A stretch of 20,431 nucleotides of DNA from Brachionus koreanus (lineage: Eukaryota > Rotifera > Eurotatoria > Ploima > Brachionidae): the NCBI GenBank assembly GCA_016987375.1, contig PJRA01000152.1:1-20431 (forward strand). Reading direction: 5' to 3'. The position numbers and the translations under genes are program-made. The notes below the pieces were generated by a model. That model had not been told where the DNA came from and did not search any database. It saw only the letters and a program-made list of their open reading frames with translations. Every line of letters starts with the position of its first letter. The stretch's first letter is position 1. Positions 9,131-19,900 of this stretch are shown here, in pieces.

Positions 9131-9338
9131 CACAAAGTACTTGTTGAATTTGAGTTTAATTGACCTGTTAAAGTGGGTCGGCTGTAGGCTAATTAGGCGC
9201 TTAAAGGCCTTCTGTGAACCAGAAACTAAGCAATTGAAATTTTATTATTCACATTCAGAACTGAAAAAAGTTCAATGGTTGTGTTTTTATTTTTTTGTTT
9301 TGTTTAATGTGTATTACGTTATGAATGAAATAATTTAG
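9131..9338. other. GC-richer patch with open frames on both strands
   Basis: The core at 9165-9225 is much richer in G+C than its surroundings. The plus strand is open from about 9129 to a TAG at 9336-9338, including LKWVGCRLIRRLKAFCEPET, but lacks an ATG before the patch. The minus strand is open over about 45 codons, including SGSQKAFKRLISLQPTHF, with a possible acceptor CAG in front of AAGGCC. The minus reading lies upstream of the RhoGAP gene on its own strand, so a 5' exon is conceivable. I do not recognise either product and cannot choose a strand. Confidence 0.2.
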
Positions 9339-10464
9339 TAAAGATGACTTGAATAATGGATGAATTTTCTAAATATTTAATATTGAACATTTTTACATGT
9401 CCAATAGCAAATATTGACCTTCTCAACTTGAACAATTTATTTTCTAATTTGATTTGAATTTATCTCGCCATTTAATTTGTCAGAATAATGACTGCTTTAG
9501 GCTAGAATTTCTGTCGTAAATTAAAACATTTATTCAATTATATAGACAGATATGAAACTAGTCTCAAAGCTAATAAATAAAGTCATTTATTACAAGAAAT
9601 TGAATCGAATGAGCGAATAGACGTTAGACGTACGTTTATCAATTTTATTGTCTTTTCTAGCTAGGATCTAATCTGAGCAGACTTGATAAAAACATGTATG
9701 TTTGCATACGCATTTTGTTTGCCTATTTTTTAGAGTCTGGCTAAGTTTGTTTTATCTATATGGACAATTTTGTGTTATCATGAAGGATATTGTTTAAATA
9801 TGGATTGAGCAAAATATTCAACACAAATATAAGCTCTTTGTCTATGACTGAAACAAGATACAAACAGCTTTGCCGCTAAAATAGAACCGATTCATTTAAC
9901 TTAATCTAAAACAAATTAAATAAGCATACCATTCTTTACAAATTCCATGAATATCTAAGCTATTATCATTTAATAAATTTGACTGACTTTGATATTTTAA
10001 TACACCGCTATTTCCTTATCTCAAAATATCCGTTCCTCATTCGCTTCAAACCAATACTAAACAATTTATTTCTGCTGGGTTCAAAGACCAAAATATGTTC
10101 TCTAATTTTTGCAAATGATATCTATCCATTTCTAATTATCTACTTTCAAATAAACAATTTTTTTTCAATACACTAAGAGATTTTTCTCTATGATTTGTTT
10201 ACACCAAATGCTTCAAATTAGTCTGCTAACTTAAATTTTTTATTTAAACTTGATTTTAATTGTTTTGATGATTAAAAATGTTGATTTTTTTGTTTAAATG
10301 TAATGTTAAAAAAAAAGAATGCTAAATCACAAAGATTAAAAATTTTCTAAAACTAAAAATATTTTCATTTATTGAAGACTTAATTGAGTTTTCAAATATT
10401 TTCTTGCTCTAAAATTCAAAATAAAAAACTTTATCCTGTAATTTTAAAATTTTAAACTAAAAAC

Positions 10465-10577
10465 TTGGAGTATTTTTTTTTGCCTTTTATTCCTTTAAAA
10501 TAAAAATATTCTGTGACTGTTTTATTTAACTGAAGACAAAGAAGAGATGAAAAATCAAGTGTCGAAAAATTCCTCCG
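10465..10577. repeat. MITE-like short element, diverged copy 2
   Basis: The right end TCGAAAAATTCCTCCG (10562-10577) differs from the copy at 6285-6300 by one base. The segment before it (GATGAAAAATCAAGTG) resembles the inner flank of copy 1. The left end is decayed to TTGGAGTATTTTTTTTTGCC at 10465, followed by CTTTTATTCCTTT, which recalls the CCTTTTG-ATTCCTTT segment of copy 1. Length is about 113 bp against 126. The right end is a secure match; the left boundary is uncertain. Confidence 0.4.
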
Positions 10578-11687
10578 TGTTTTGAATGCTAAAATAATTT
10601 AGAAGATAATTATTTTTTATTTTTATTCGTTTTCTTTAAATTTAAAATATTTTAAAATAAAACATCTGACAAAATAGAAACTTCTGAATATTGGCCTTTT
10701 TGGGACAAAAATTTAAAAAAAAATTGCCATTTTTAAAAATTTAACGCAAGCTAAAATTGACTTAAAACAAAGATGTTAATTTAACAAATATTCTATAATT
10801 ATTCGTACTATTTTTTCGATCAGCTAGTGAAAATGAGTCACATGCTTTTCGAATTAAGCATATTTATAATCCAAATATCAAAAAACCAAAACAAATTTTC
10901 ATATTTAAAAAATATTTTTTGTTCTTAGATTTTTTCTTTAAATCTTTACTCTCAAATCGCCTAAAAAACTAATTGTATCCTTCAAATTTAACTTAGAAAA
11001 TTACTATCGGAAAATTTTTTTAAAAATTTAATTTGTCAATTTTAATTTTAGAACATTAACTGAATAATTTTATGTTATCAAAATAATTTAATGTTTTTAA
11101 AAGAATTTTATTTACATCTTAAAATGGACTAAAAGTCGGGAGATAGCTTTATTAATTTGTTTATTCAGTTAAAATAATAAAAATAAAAAAAAATCTATCA
11201 TAAATAAAAGATGAAGAATAAATGAGAAAAAAATAGATAAAATGAACTTAAATGTGGATATTTTGATAATTGTTTTGGTGAAATATCGCGATAATCGATC
11301 TTTAAAAAATGAAGTATGTTTATCACTCGGTATTTGATTAAGATAAGGCAAAAATTAACGTCCTATGGTAAAACCAGATAGCCGTAAACAATTCTCACAT
11401 TTGTCAAGTTTAAAATATTTTCACCCTTAAATAATGTGCTAATGAAGAAAAAATATTTTTTAATTAGTCGAATTTTGCAAGTGAAGATGTTAGCATAATT
11501 TTTAAAGTTGTTCTATGACAAATAAAATTTGTTTATTTTGAAAAATAATACTAAAAATATTTATTGAAAAAATCACCTGGGTATTTTTAACTTGAAAAAA
11601 AAAGTATGACTAAAGAAAAAATGCATGTTCTAGATTTTGTTTGTTTGAACTTTATATAACTCTAAAGATGTTTGAAGCACATTTGAC

Positions 11688-11888
11688 TCAGAGCTCAAAT
11701 CCGTTCTCGGACGAGCATAGTTCAATGAGCATTATGTGCTCGAAATTAGTGTCCTGAGACTGTTTGATGTCACTTAGGCAGAAATAATTGTCGAAACTAA
11801 TCGCTTTTAGAAGCACGAAACTTTAATTATATTTCTCATATACCAGCTTTGATTCTAATTATCCATCCAGTAGGTCAATCGGTGATTT
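11688..11888 (-). pseudogene. Decayed coding fragment with in-frame stops, unknown family
   Basis: One minus-strand frame stays protein-like over 66 codons, broken by TAA at codons 10 and 22 and closed by a TGA at 11690-11688. The 44-residue middle part (11822-11691) includes VLLKAISFDNYFCLSD and HIMLIELCSSENGFEL; the part before reads SPIDLLDG, stop, LESKLVYEKYN, stop. Both internal stops are TAA, one C-to-T step from the Gln codon CAA, as expected in a dying gene. The G+C rise coincides with the frame. The opposite strand also has a 29-residue ATG frame (11668-11757), so the strand is not certain. It is likely a remnant of a mobile element or a lost gene. Confidence 0.3.
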
Positions 11889-12602
11889 AAGGAAATAAAA
11901 AATAAAGCTCAGCGTTTTGAAATAAAATTTGATAAACAAAAAAATTCTAGCTAAGATTTAATTTTTTATTCATGTCACAGTAGCCAGAAATGTTTATCTT
12001 AAAAATTCTCTTTAAATAAAAATTACTGATAATGATAAATTATTTTAAAATTAACAAACAAATGTGGTTTTAAATTTCTTATAAATCATAATTCTATTTG
12101 GATAGACTAGAGCAATCGTTTAAGTGAAGATTAGAAAGATAAATGGAATAAAAATAGTTTAAATGCTTGGAAAGAAAAAAAAAGCTTATACCAGTCATAA
12201 ATCTATACTCAAGATGTCCTATTGACCAGTTTTTAGATAGATAAAAGTTTATCTAAATTTTAAAAGAGAATTTAGTGTCCGATTAATTGATAAAAAAAAT
12301 TTTAAAACGTTTTTTTATTTAAAATAAAAGAAAAAAAAATAAATCAAAACTTTTATCTTAAGTTGTTTAAACAAATTTTTAAATTTGCATAATTGTTTAT
12401 TAAGCATAGTGATTTAAACTGTTGAATAACTTTTTTTCTCTATTCTATATTAATTGCCGCTGGTTAAATTTTCCAAAAAAAATATGTTTTTTTTTTTACT
12501 ACGGGCTGTTTACAGTTGAAAAAATTTACACTATGAAAAAAAATTGACTAATATGTACTATTATCAATGAGAAAAGTTAATTATTTTTTTCTAATTTTTT
12601 TT

Positions 12603-12615
12603 CACACACACACAC
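12603..12615. repeat. Short (CA)n microsatellite
   Basis: Six and a half CA units in a row, flanked by T runs on the left. It is too short to say more than that it is a simple repeat. Confidence 0.9.
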
Positions 12616-12761
12616 TAATTGTTATTTGATTCAAAATAAAAATAAATTTTTGTTCTATTGTTGCTGAACAAAAACAATATTTAGCACGTTCACAATATTT
12701 AAGAGAAAAAAAAATTTCTAAATTAGATCGATTAGGTTAAAGATAAAAAGAAAATTGATTT

Positions 12762-13068
12762 TTAGAAAATTAATGAATTTGAATGGCAAGATATAGGCAT
12801 TTTAATGATCATGGACATAAATAGAATTGGAAAACCTTTGTTTTTTTTTAAATATTTAAAAGTTCGATTAACTTTTGTTATTGTTAGGTCTAATAAATTG
12901 AACAATGACCTCAAGCTATTGTGAACTAATCCTTTTTTTGATCGCTCATGGAATAAATATTTGTTCTCTAGGCCGATTCCAATGCTGACTTTATCTAGAT
13001 TTTTTTCTTTTCTTAATCTACAATTCACTCAAAGTCACAAAAGTTACACTTTGAATTTAATAAATTAG
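12762..13068. pseudogene. Possible decayed coding patch, strand uncertain
   Basis: The minus strand is open stop to stop over 89 codons (13028-12762) but has no ATG near its start; it includes KVSIGIGLENKYLFHERSKK. The plus strand reads 101 codons from 12766 to the TAG at 13066-13068 with a single TGA at 12922-12924, and includes EFEWQDIGILMIMDINRIG before it and NPFFDRSWNKYLFSRPIPM after it. G+C is about a third in the right half. In DNA of this composition one stop-free run of this length is expected by chance somewhere in the window, so the case rests on the G+C rise. Family not recognised. Confidence 0.2.
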
Positions 13069-13321
13069 CACTTTGTTTGAATAAATATTTGATTTTTTTT
13101 TATTCGTTATAAATTTAATAAAATATTGATTTCAAATAAAAAGGATAAAGAACCAGGAAATAAGATGAGAGCTTTTGTTGAATATTGGCTTTTAGATGGG
13201 TCAGTTCTTTGCTTTCAAATGCTTTTATCGACTTTTTAACCTTGATTTTTGTTTGACAAATTTTAAATTCAAAGCTTTTAAGCAAACAATTTTTTGCATT
13301 AATAAGCTTTTAAATCTCTTT

Positions 13322-13609
13322 CTAATTAAATATTTCGATCTTGTTGACAAACCACAGATCTAAAATAAGCTTTTCTATAAAAATCAAAAAGCGCATAAAT
13401 CCATAATGTGTTGGGTACCGTCGGTGACGGCCTATGGGCAACTTGGCGATGGCCGTCTTGATAGCCGCGAGGGAAAAATGTTTCTTCCAAATTTTAACTT
13501 TTTTTCTAATACTTAATTCGTTTAAGTATCGAATTTTTATATATATATTTTTTTTAAATTTCATTTTTGTATATAGCCAACACCAAGTTTTATTGACGGT
13601 ATTCAACAC
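13322..13609 (-). other. Patch with a 62% G+C core and hairpins, unknown nature
   Basis: Bases 13411-13470 have 37 G or C in 60, the richest stretch in the window. They form two alternative hairpins: CCGTC/GACGG (13418-13430, 3-base loop) and GACGGCC/GGCCGTC (13426-13457, 18-base loop). The minus strand is open over 95 codons with no ATG at its start, and its core reads AIKTAIAKLPIGRHRRYPTH. The plus strand is also largely open. It may be a fragment of a mobile element, a structured RNA, or transferred DNA. It does not match any tRNA or rRNA segment I know. Confidence 0.25.
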
Positions 13610-14929
13610 TTATATAAAAATAAAAAAGAATAAAAAAGATTTTTTGCTGGAATAAAGTTGCATTGAATTATTAGAGATGGAGCGTAATAATATACACAAA
13701 ATAACATCACATGTTCATCCTGCTTAATAAAAATTTTTTTTTATTATTTATGATCTCAGCTGGATTGATCGGCATCTAATTAGACAGAGCCAAATTAAAG
13801 CTCAATTCTATTCCTAATCATTTCAGATTATTGATGTTTAAACCAGACCTACTTAATAATAGTTCTACATCTAATTTACTTTTAATTGAAAAGAAAATAA
13901 TAGCTCTATATATATTTTAAAAATATAAATGCTTAATAAAGAAAAATTACTTATTTACTCATTAAATTTTCTCTTTGGCAAAAAAAAATATTAAATAAAA
14001 TGGTAAATTAATTTTCTTTGAAAAAAAATTTCAATAACAAAGCACTGGCGAGTGATTATTAAACTAAAAATGTTTGTATTTATATTTTAATAAAGCTGCT
14101 TAATACTGTGCCATAATCTTAATGAGCCTGATTTTGGTTTCAATTATTTAGTGGACAGATTCAAAACTAAATACCTTGAAAAAACAATTTCTACTAAAAA
14201 TAGTAATTAAATTTAAATCTTGAATTTAGTTTTAGATTAGTTGTTTTATGCTCTTGAAAAATGAAAATTAAAGTAAAGAGATCCGCTTATTGCTTTCGTC
14301 ACAAGTGGTCTTTTAAAAATTTATGATTTTCATAGGCTTGTTAAATAAAAAACAACTCGCTCAAACTTTCAAAAGTAAATAAATAATTTTATTAAGCAAT
14401 TTTTTAGCTCAAGATCGATATAAACAAAACTAGATTTTTAAAAAGAAGTTAATATAAATAATAATAATAAAAAAGATCGATTAGATGTTGTTTGTGAATA
14501 TTTTTTCTTAAATAAAAAGTAATATCTATGGAAAGATGATCTAAGTCTAATATTTGAAATAAAATATAATTGATTTATTAATTTTGTTCGAGTTTTAAAA
14601 AATGTTTATGCATATTCGATTAGATTTCAGTATATTTACTAGAGGATAATTTCCTTTAGAAAAAAGTGTCTTAAATTTTATTAAACAATCAATTGAGCTG
14701 TAAAAAGAAAAGTTCATTTTTCCTTGGATTAATTACAAATTGCTTTTAGCTAAAAATTGAACTCGGATTATAAAAACTAAACTAATTTAAAAACATAAAT
14801 CTTAAACACTTCATATTCAAATAAACTCTTCTTGTATTTCGTACTAATTTTTCAAAAGACACTTTGATTTTTGTCTATCATCACTGATCAAAATATTTAA
14901 AGCTAATTTGAATTTTGCTAAAATAAAAT

Positions 14930-14954
14930 AAAAATAAAATAAAATAAAAAAAAA
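14930..14954. repeat. (AAAAT)n simple repeat
   Basis: About four AAAAT-type units running into an A9 tract. Typical A/T-rich slippage DNA. Confidence 0.85.
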
Positions 14955-15889
14955 CAACATATTTTTAATTTAGTTTTAAATTTTGTTTTGTCAATAGATG
15001 CTTGAATGAGCCTTGGTTTCGATTACTCGAGTGAATTAATGAGCTTATTGTATCCAAATCTCACGATTATTTGACTCTTCAAATTCTATTTCCTGTTCAT
15101 GAAATTAAATACCACTCTAGAAGAAAAAAATTCTAAATATTTTCCTTGAAAAAATATATGTCAAGTTAACAATCACTCAGTTCATATTATCATAGCTTTA
15201 AGTAAAAAATAAAAACTTTTTTTTATAAATGATTAATGTGTTTATGGCATTCTTGCTAATTTTAACAAATACAAATTGATCCAGGGACGAAGCCGTCCTA
15301 AGCGGTTTAAATCCTAAGCAAACATCCTTTTGAAACAAATTCAAATCACTTGAATTAGCCTAGCGAATTTTTATATAATTTCCTAATCCGACTTTTACTA
15401 CGACATAATAAATTTTCACAAAATTTAAAAGAAAAAATTTTAGGCTCTATTGTCCCATTGATTTTCGTAATCCCAATTGAATACTTAGTCAGCTATCAGT
15501 TCAAAATAACTAAATGATGAAATGCTTAAATAAGCTCATTAGATTTTTTTATTTTAAATATAGAAACCGTAAAAATGTTTGTTGTTTTAAAATTGCTGCA
15601 GCATGTTTTTGGCCAATTATTTTGATAAACTGTATAAATTAAGAACAAATTTTTTTGCTAAGAAAATAGCAACTAAAGTTAAAAAGTGTTTCTAGACGTA
15701 GGCTAATGATTTATAGCTGCCATTTATTAAAAAATAATAAACATTTGAAACAAACCATGCCAAAAATAGAAAACTTGTTCAATTAGAGTGAAAGAAAGGT
15801 TCAATTTTTCAAAAATAGCTTCTTTTTTTCTATCTAGTTTTGAAAAAAAAATACAAAATCTTAGACGAAATTAGAGACTTTTATTAACA

Positions 15890-15922
15890 ATTAAAATCGG
15901 GCCAAATTTTGCCGATTTTAAT
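15890..15922. repeat. Perfect 11-bp inverted repeat (hairpin)
   Basis: ATTAAAATCGG (15890-15900) and CCGATTTTAAT (15912-15922) pair perfectly around an 11-base loop. It lies about 35 bp beyond the end of the broken frame at 15957-16264, on its downstream side. The motif TTAAAATCGGG-CAAA recurs at 16955-16968. It could be a terminal repeat of an element or chance; I see no wider match. Confidence 0.5.
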
Positions 15923-15956
15923 CTTCATTACAAAAAAATTTTATTTTTAACTAATC

Positions 15957-16264
15957 TTAACAAATTTTAACAACTATTCCCGAATAAAGTACTAATTTTT
16001 CTAAAGCTTCCACCTGTATTTTGTTTCGAAGCGAATTATAGGCTTGAATTTCACAATTAAATAAATCCAATCCAAATCCCGGTGTCTCGGCTATGTATTT
16101 TGCTAATGTTTTACAAGAAATATGACCCACACATAAATTTTATCGCTGAGTTTTTTCATTAAACTTTCTAATTTTATTTCCAAAGATTGCTTTAAAAAAT
16201 TATCAATTGAATAGAAATTAGGAGGGCAGTAGTAATTTTTTTTCGAACAACTAGGCCATAAAAA
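15957..16264 (-). pseudogene. Broken coding fragment with one frameshift, unknown family
   Basis: Two minus-strand frames join at about 16130-16139. The first (16264-16130, 45 codons) includes YYCPPNFYSIDNFLKQSLEI and LESLMKKLSDKIYV; it then runs into a stop. The second (16139-15960, 60 codons, TAA at 15959-15957) includes GHISCKTLAKYIAETPGF and LFNCEIQAYNSLRNKIQ. Both have balanced residues and coincide with a G+C rise around 16060-16110, and together they would give about 100 residues with one small indel. There is no ATG at the start. It is best read as a decayed mobile-element or gene fragment. Each half alone is not beyond chance in this composition. Confidence 0.35.
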
Positions 16265-16943
16265 TTAGTTTATTGTGGAAAAAATCGATTATGACCGGAA
16301 ATTTGTAAAAGCATAGTAAAACAGAATTAGTAATTTAGCTAGAATCAACAATAATTAAGCGTTTTGAAATAATTTTTTCCTAAAACTTAGACCTCGGTAA
16401 GTAAAAACATAATTTTGGTTCATACAAAATTCTCTTATTTTTTTTCTAGTCAATTTTAAAATGTAAAACAAAATTCAAAGTAATTTTGAAAAAAAATTTC
16501 AACTTAGAAAAAATGAAAAAAAAATTCTCAAATTAAAATTTTTATATTTTTGAAAAAAAATTAAATAAAAATTCACTTAAATCAATTTGTTTTTTTTTTT
16601 ATTTAAACTAAAACAATTTTCTGATCATTTCTAGATGCTAAATTAGAAATATTGGCTTGTTATTCTAAAACTAAAAGAAAAAACCGAATCGATTTCCTAT
16701 TAAGTTGTGTCCATATATTGCATAATTCAAAAGTAAATATAAATAAAAATTGAATGATTTTTTTTAGTAAATAAAATAACTATATGCAATTTTTCTTTTA
16801 GTTTTAAGTACCTGTTGACACAAACCGGATTTTGATTTTTCTACAATGTTTTCTAGTTACATTGATTACATCAAGAAAAAGCTAAATTTCTCCCATATTT
16901 TAAAACATTTGATAGGCAAACTCTTCTCACCACTTTGGTTTAA

Positions 16944-16959
16944 TTTAAATCGATTTAAA
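16944..16959. repeat. Perfect 16-bp palindrome
   Basis: TTTAAATCGATTTAAA is its own reverse complement. It is followed directly by the AATCGGGTCAAA motif shared with 15895-15906. A related half, AAATCGATTTAAAATC, occurs near 5840. It may be a protein-binding site or a chance product of A/T-rich DNA. Confidence 0.5.
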
Positions 16960-19900
16960 ATCGGGTCAAAAAATTCTTTTTTTCTAAGCCGAAGTTAATT
17001 TTAGCTTAAGGTAAATTAGAGATTTTTTTAGTACAAAATAAAATCTAAAATTTGCATTTAAATTTCGCTTTGTCAAACATTTTTTTTTATTAATCAAAGC
17101 GACAATAAAAGTTGATTTTGTTAGTATTTGAAAAGCAAATAAAAAAGTATAAATTTTCGTACACTTGGCCTTTATCACTCAGCACATTTTCTATCATACT
17201 TGACATAGCCGATCAATGATCAAATTTCGAACTAGATTGTTTGAATTTTTTGTTCAAATGCTTCGCTCAGATGCCTTAGGGATAAAATTTTCTTATCTCA
17301 TAATCCTAATCCTATTATGTAACCATCTTTTAGTTGGTTAACAATAGTCTTCGTTCTTTTTTTGTTACTCAAAATTAAATTTTCAATTATAATATTCAAA
17401 AGTGCTATCAAGACTATCTTAAAGCCAAAAGTTTAAGTATTCACTATCTTGCCAAGTATTGTTTAATTTAAAAAAGAGCTAAAAATCACAAAAATGGGTT
17501 AGAAGAAAATGCAAGCGTTTTCTTTGCTTTGATAAGTTATTAATTAACTAAATGTGCATTTTGGATCACTTAGATCATTATGCTATTGACAGCCTATGGA
17601 TCAATAAAACAGTTTTTAATTCTCTTTTCGTTCTTTTGCAATTATAAAAAAAAGCATTTTGCTGCTAATAATTTTTTTAAAAAAATTTTCTAAACAAAAC
17701 TCGCTGCTTTTTTCATTCAAATTTATTTTTCTAGACACCCATTTGTTAAATATGAAAGATTTAAAATTTTTCTCTTGATGGTATTTAGAAAATCAAATGA
17801 AGCATCTTACAGATATAGAGGTACAACTATTTTAGCTTGCCAGAGTGTGAAATAAAATAATTTTTTGTATTAATCCATGATTTTGCAACTCACTAGTTGG
17901 CCATACTTGATAAATGATTTATGAAAAAGTTTTACTGTATGTTTTCTTAATGACCAAAATAAAAATTAAACTAAAAAATTATCTAATTTAGAATAGAATC
18001 ATTTTTTAATGGAAATTTTTTAATTTTTTTCAAAATTTTTTCCAAATGAGTCTCAAAAGTTTTCAACAAATTTTTTTTTGAAAATATTTTTGAACAGATT
18101 TAATTGCAATCTAAGCTTATCTGCAAATAAAACGCATAATCTTATAAAATTTTAAAGGTACTAAAGAGTTTTAAGATAAAAAATGTGTTATCTGCACAAG
18201 ATAGGCTAAACAAAAAAAAAAACTATTCAAACTGAAAAAAAAGCTCGTCTAAGTTTTTGGTCTTTAAACAGACCTATTTTAAATAAATTCTAATGAAAGT
18301 AGAAACAAAGTTAGCCTGATAACCCATCGAGATTTTTGTAAAAAATCTTAATCTTAAGATCAACAAGAAATACCTAGAAATTAATTATTTAAAAAAGAAA
18401 GTATTGGATTGTTTACTCTAGAAGAATAAGGAGCTCCAGCACGAATAGAAATATTCAAAAGTTTACAAGCCATATAATTTAGATATTCGGTGATCTAGAC
18501 ATAGAATATAATTACTCCTGATTAAACAGACTCTGAAAGTACTTTTCAAAATTTGAATAGGCGCCGTTACAAAAAAAAAATTCTTTTTGTTAAATTTTAA
18601 TTAAAATTTTGTCTTTTTACAATCACGTTTCATTTTCTAAATGAGTCGAGAGCTGAATTGCATTAGAGAGTAGAAGTTAATTAACCAACATTATTTAATT
18701 CAAGTTAAAACAAATATCTTTTTTGAATTTTTTTTTAGTTTAAAATTAACTAAAATAATTTGCTCAAATAAAATTAAAGAAAAAATTTACAACCATATGT
18801 CAGTAAGTGTGTTAGATTCAGATTTAAAAAAAAAACACATTCTCACAGTTCAACTTCAGTAATCTTTTTTAAAACTTACATAACCAATTTAAAAGTTTTT
18901 GCTAAACAAAAAAGTTTTCTAATCCATATTTACTTAAGCGCTTCTGGTGTTTTGTTGGATTAGTGGAAACAGATTTTTGCAAGTTTTAAGAGCTAATAAT
19001 TCATTTAGATTTGATTAGGCAAAAAAATATTCAAGTGAAAAAAAAACAAACCTAGTTAACTTATTTATAAATTAAAGGAAACTCTCTCTATCACGTAAAA
19101 ATGATATTAAAAAGCGATAAAATTATAGAACTAGTCTCATTACTGTCTTGAATTTAGTATTTTACATTGTTCTTTGAATAAATACTTGCATGATCAACTT
19201 ATGGTTTAATAATTGTTTTGGGCCTCTTGATACATTTTTTCATGCAAGCTTAGTCAAAATATCAGAACAGAACAGATCGCTTAAAGTATTTTTAGCGATA
19301 CATCATTTTCATATCCTAATAAAAATAAATCAAGACAAACTAAAATTAGTTTAAAAAAAAAACTTCTTTAAAGTAAAGAAATTTGATAATTTAATAGTCA
19401 TTAAAAACATAAATTATATTAAATGTTTATTCACTGGCAAAGCAGAAAAACATTAAAAGTGCAACCAGGCTAAAATAATTCTTTAAATTAATTTCAAGCT
19501 TTTTTTCTTTTTATTTTAGATTATAATTTTCTATTTACTTTAAAATTAATTTTCTCATTAATGCATTTGGAAACCTAAAATTAAAATTAATGTTCAGTTC
19601 TGTTACGAACAGACAAACTTCTGAAGAAAATTAATCAGATTTTATGAAAAAAATTAATATTTAATGTCTGATAAAATCAAATTTCTCAAGAAGTACTTGG
19701 GTAATAAAAATTTTAAAATTGATTTTCTCTCTGATATTTGAATGTGAATTAAAATGCTGAAATTGCCAATTAACTTATCGAAAACCCTAAAAAATAATTC
19801 TAATACGAAAATAAAAGATTAACTTTTGTATAGCTTATTTTTTGTTGATTTAGTTAATATGATATAAAATTAGATAATTTTTCAAAATGAAAATTAAATA

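Noticed and set aside
11688..11888. Ciliate-type genetic code (TAA as Gln)
   Set aside because: The RhoGAP gene has many CAA Gln codons, no internal TAA, and an animal-type domain; simple decay explains the stops.
15285..15298. GGACG-CGTCC mini hairpin in a small GC patch, as a possible tRNA or other RNA gene
   Set aside because: No cloverleaf, no B-box (GGTTCGAATCC-like) and only a 5-bp stem. The nearby plus-strand frame to about 15515 is broken by several stops before it.
16984..17178. 64-codon minus-strand frame (similarly 5394-5591, 9979-10176 and 11169-11351)
   Set aside because: Chance-level length and A/T-driven composition, no G+C rise, no splice or start context.
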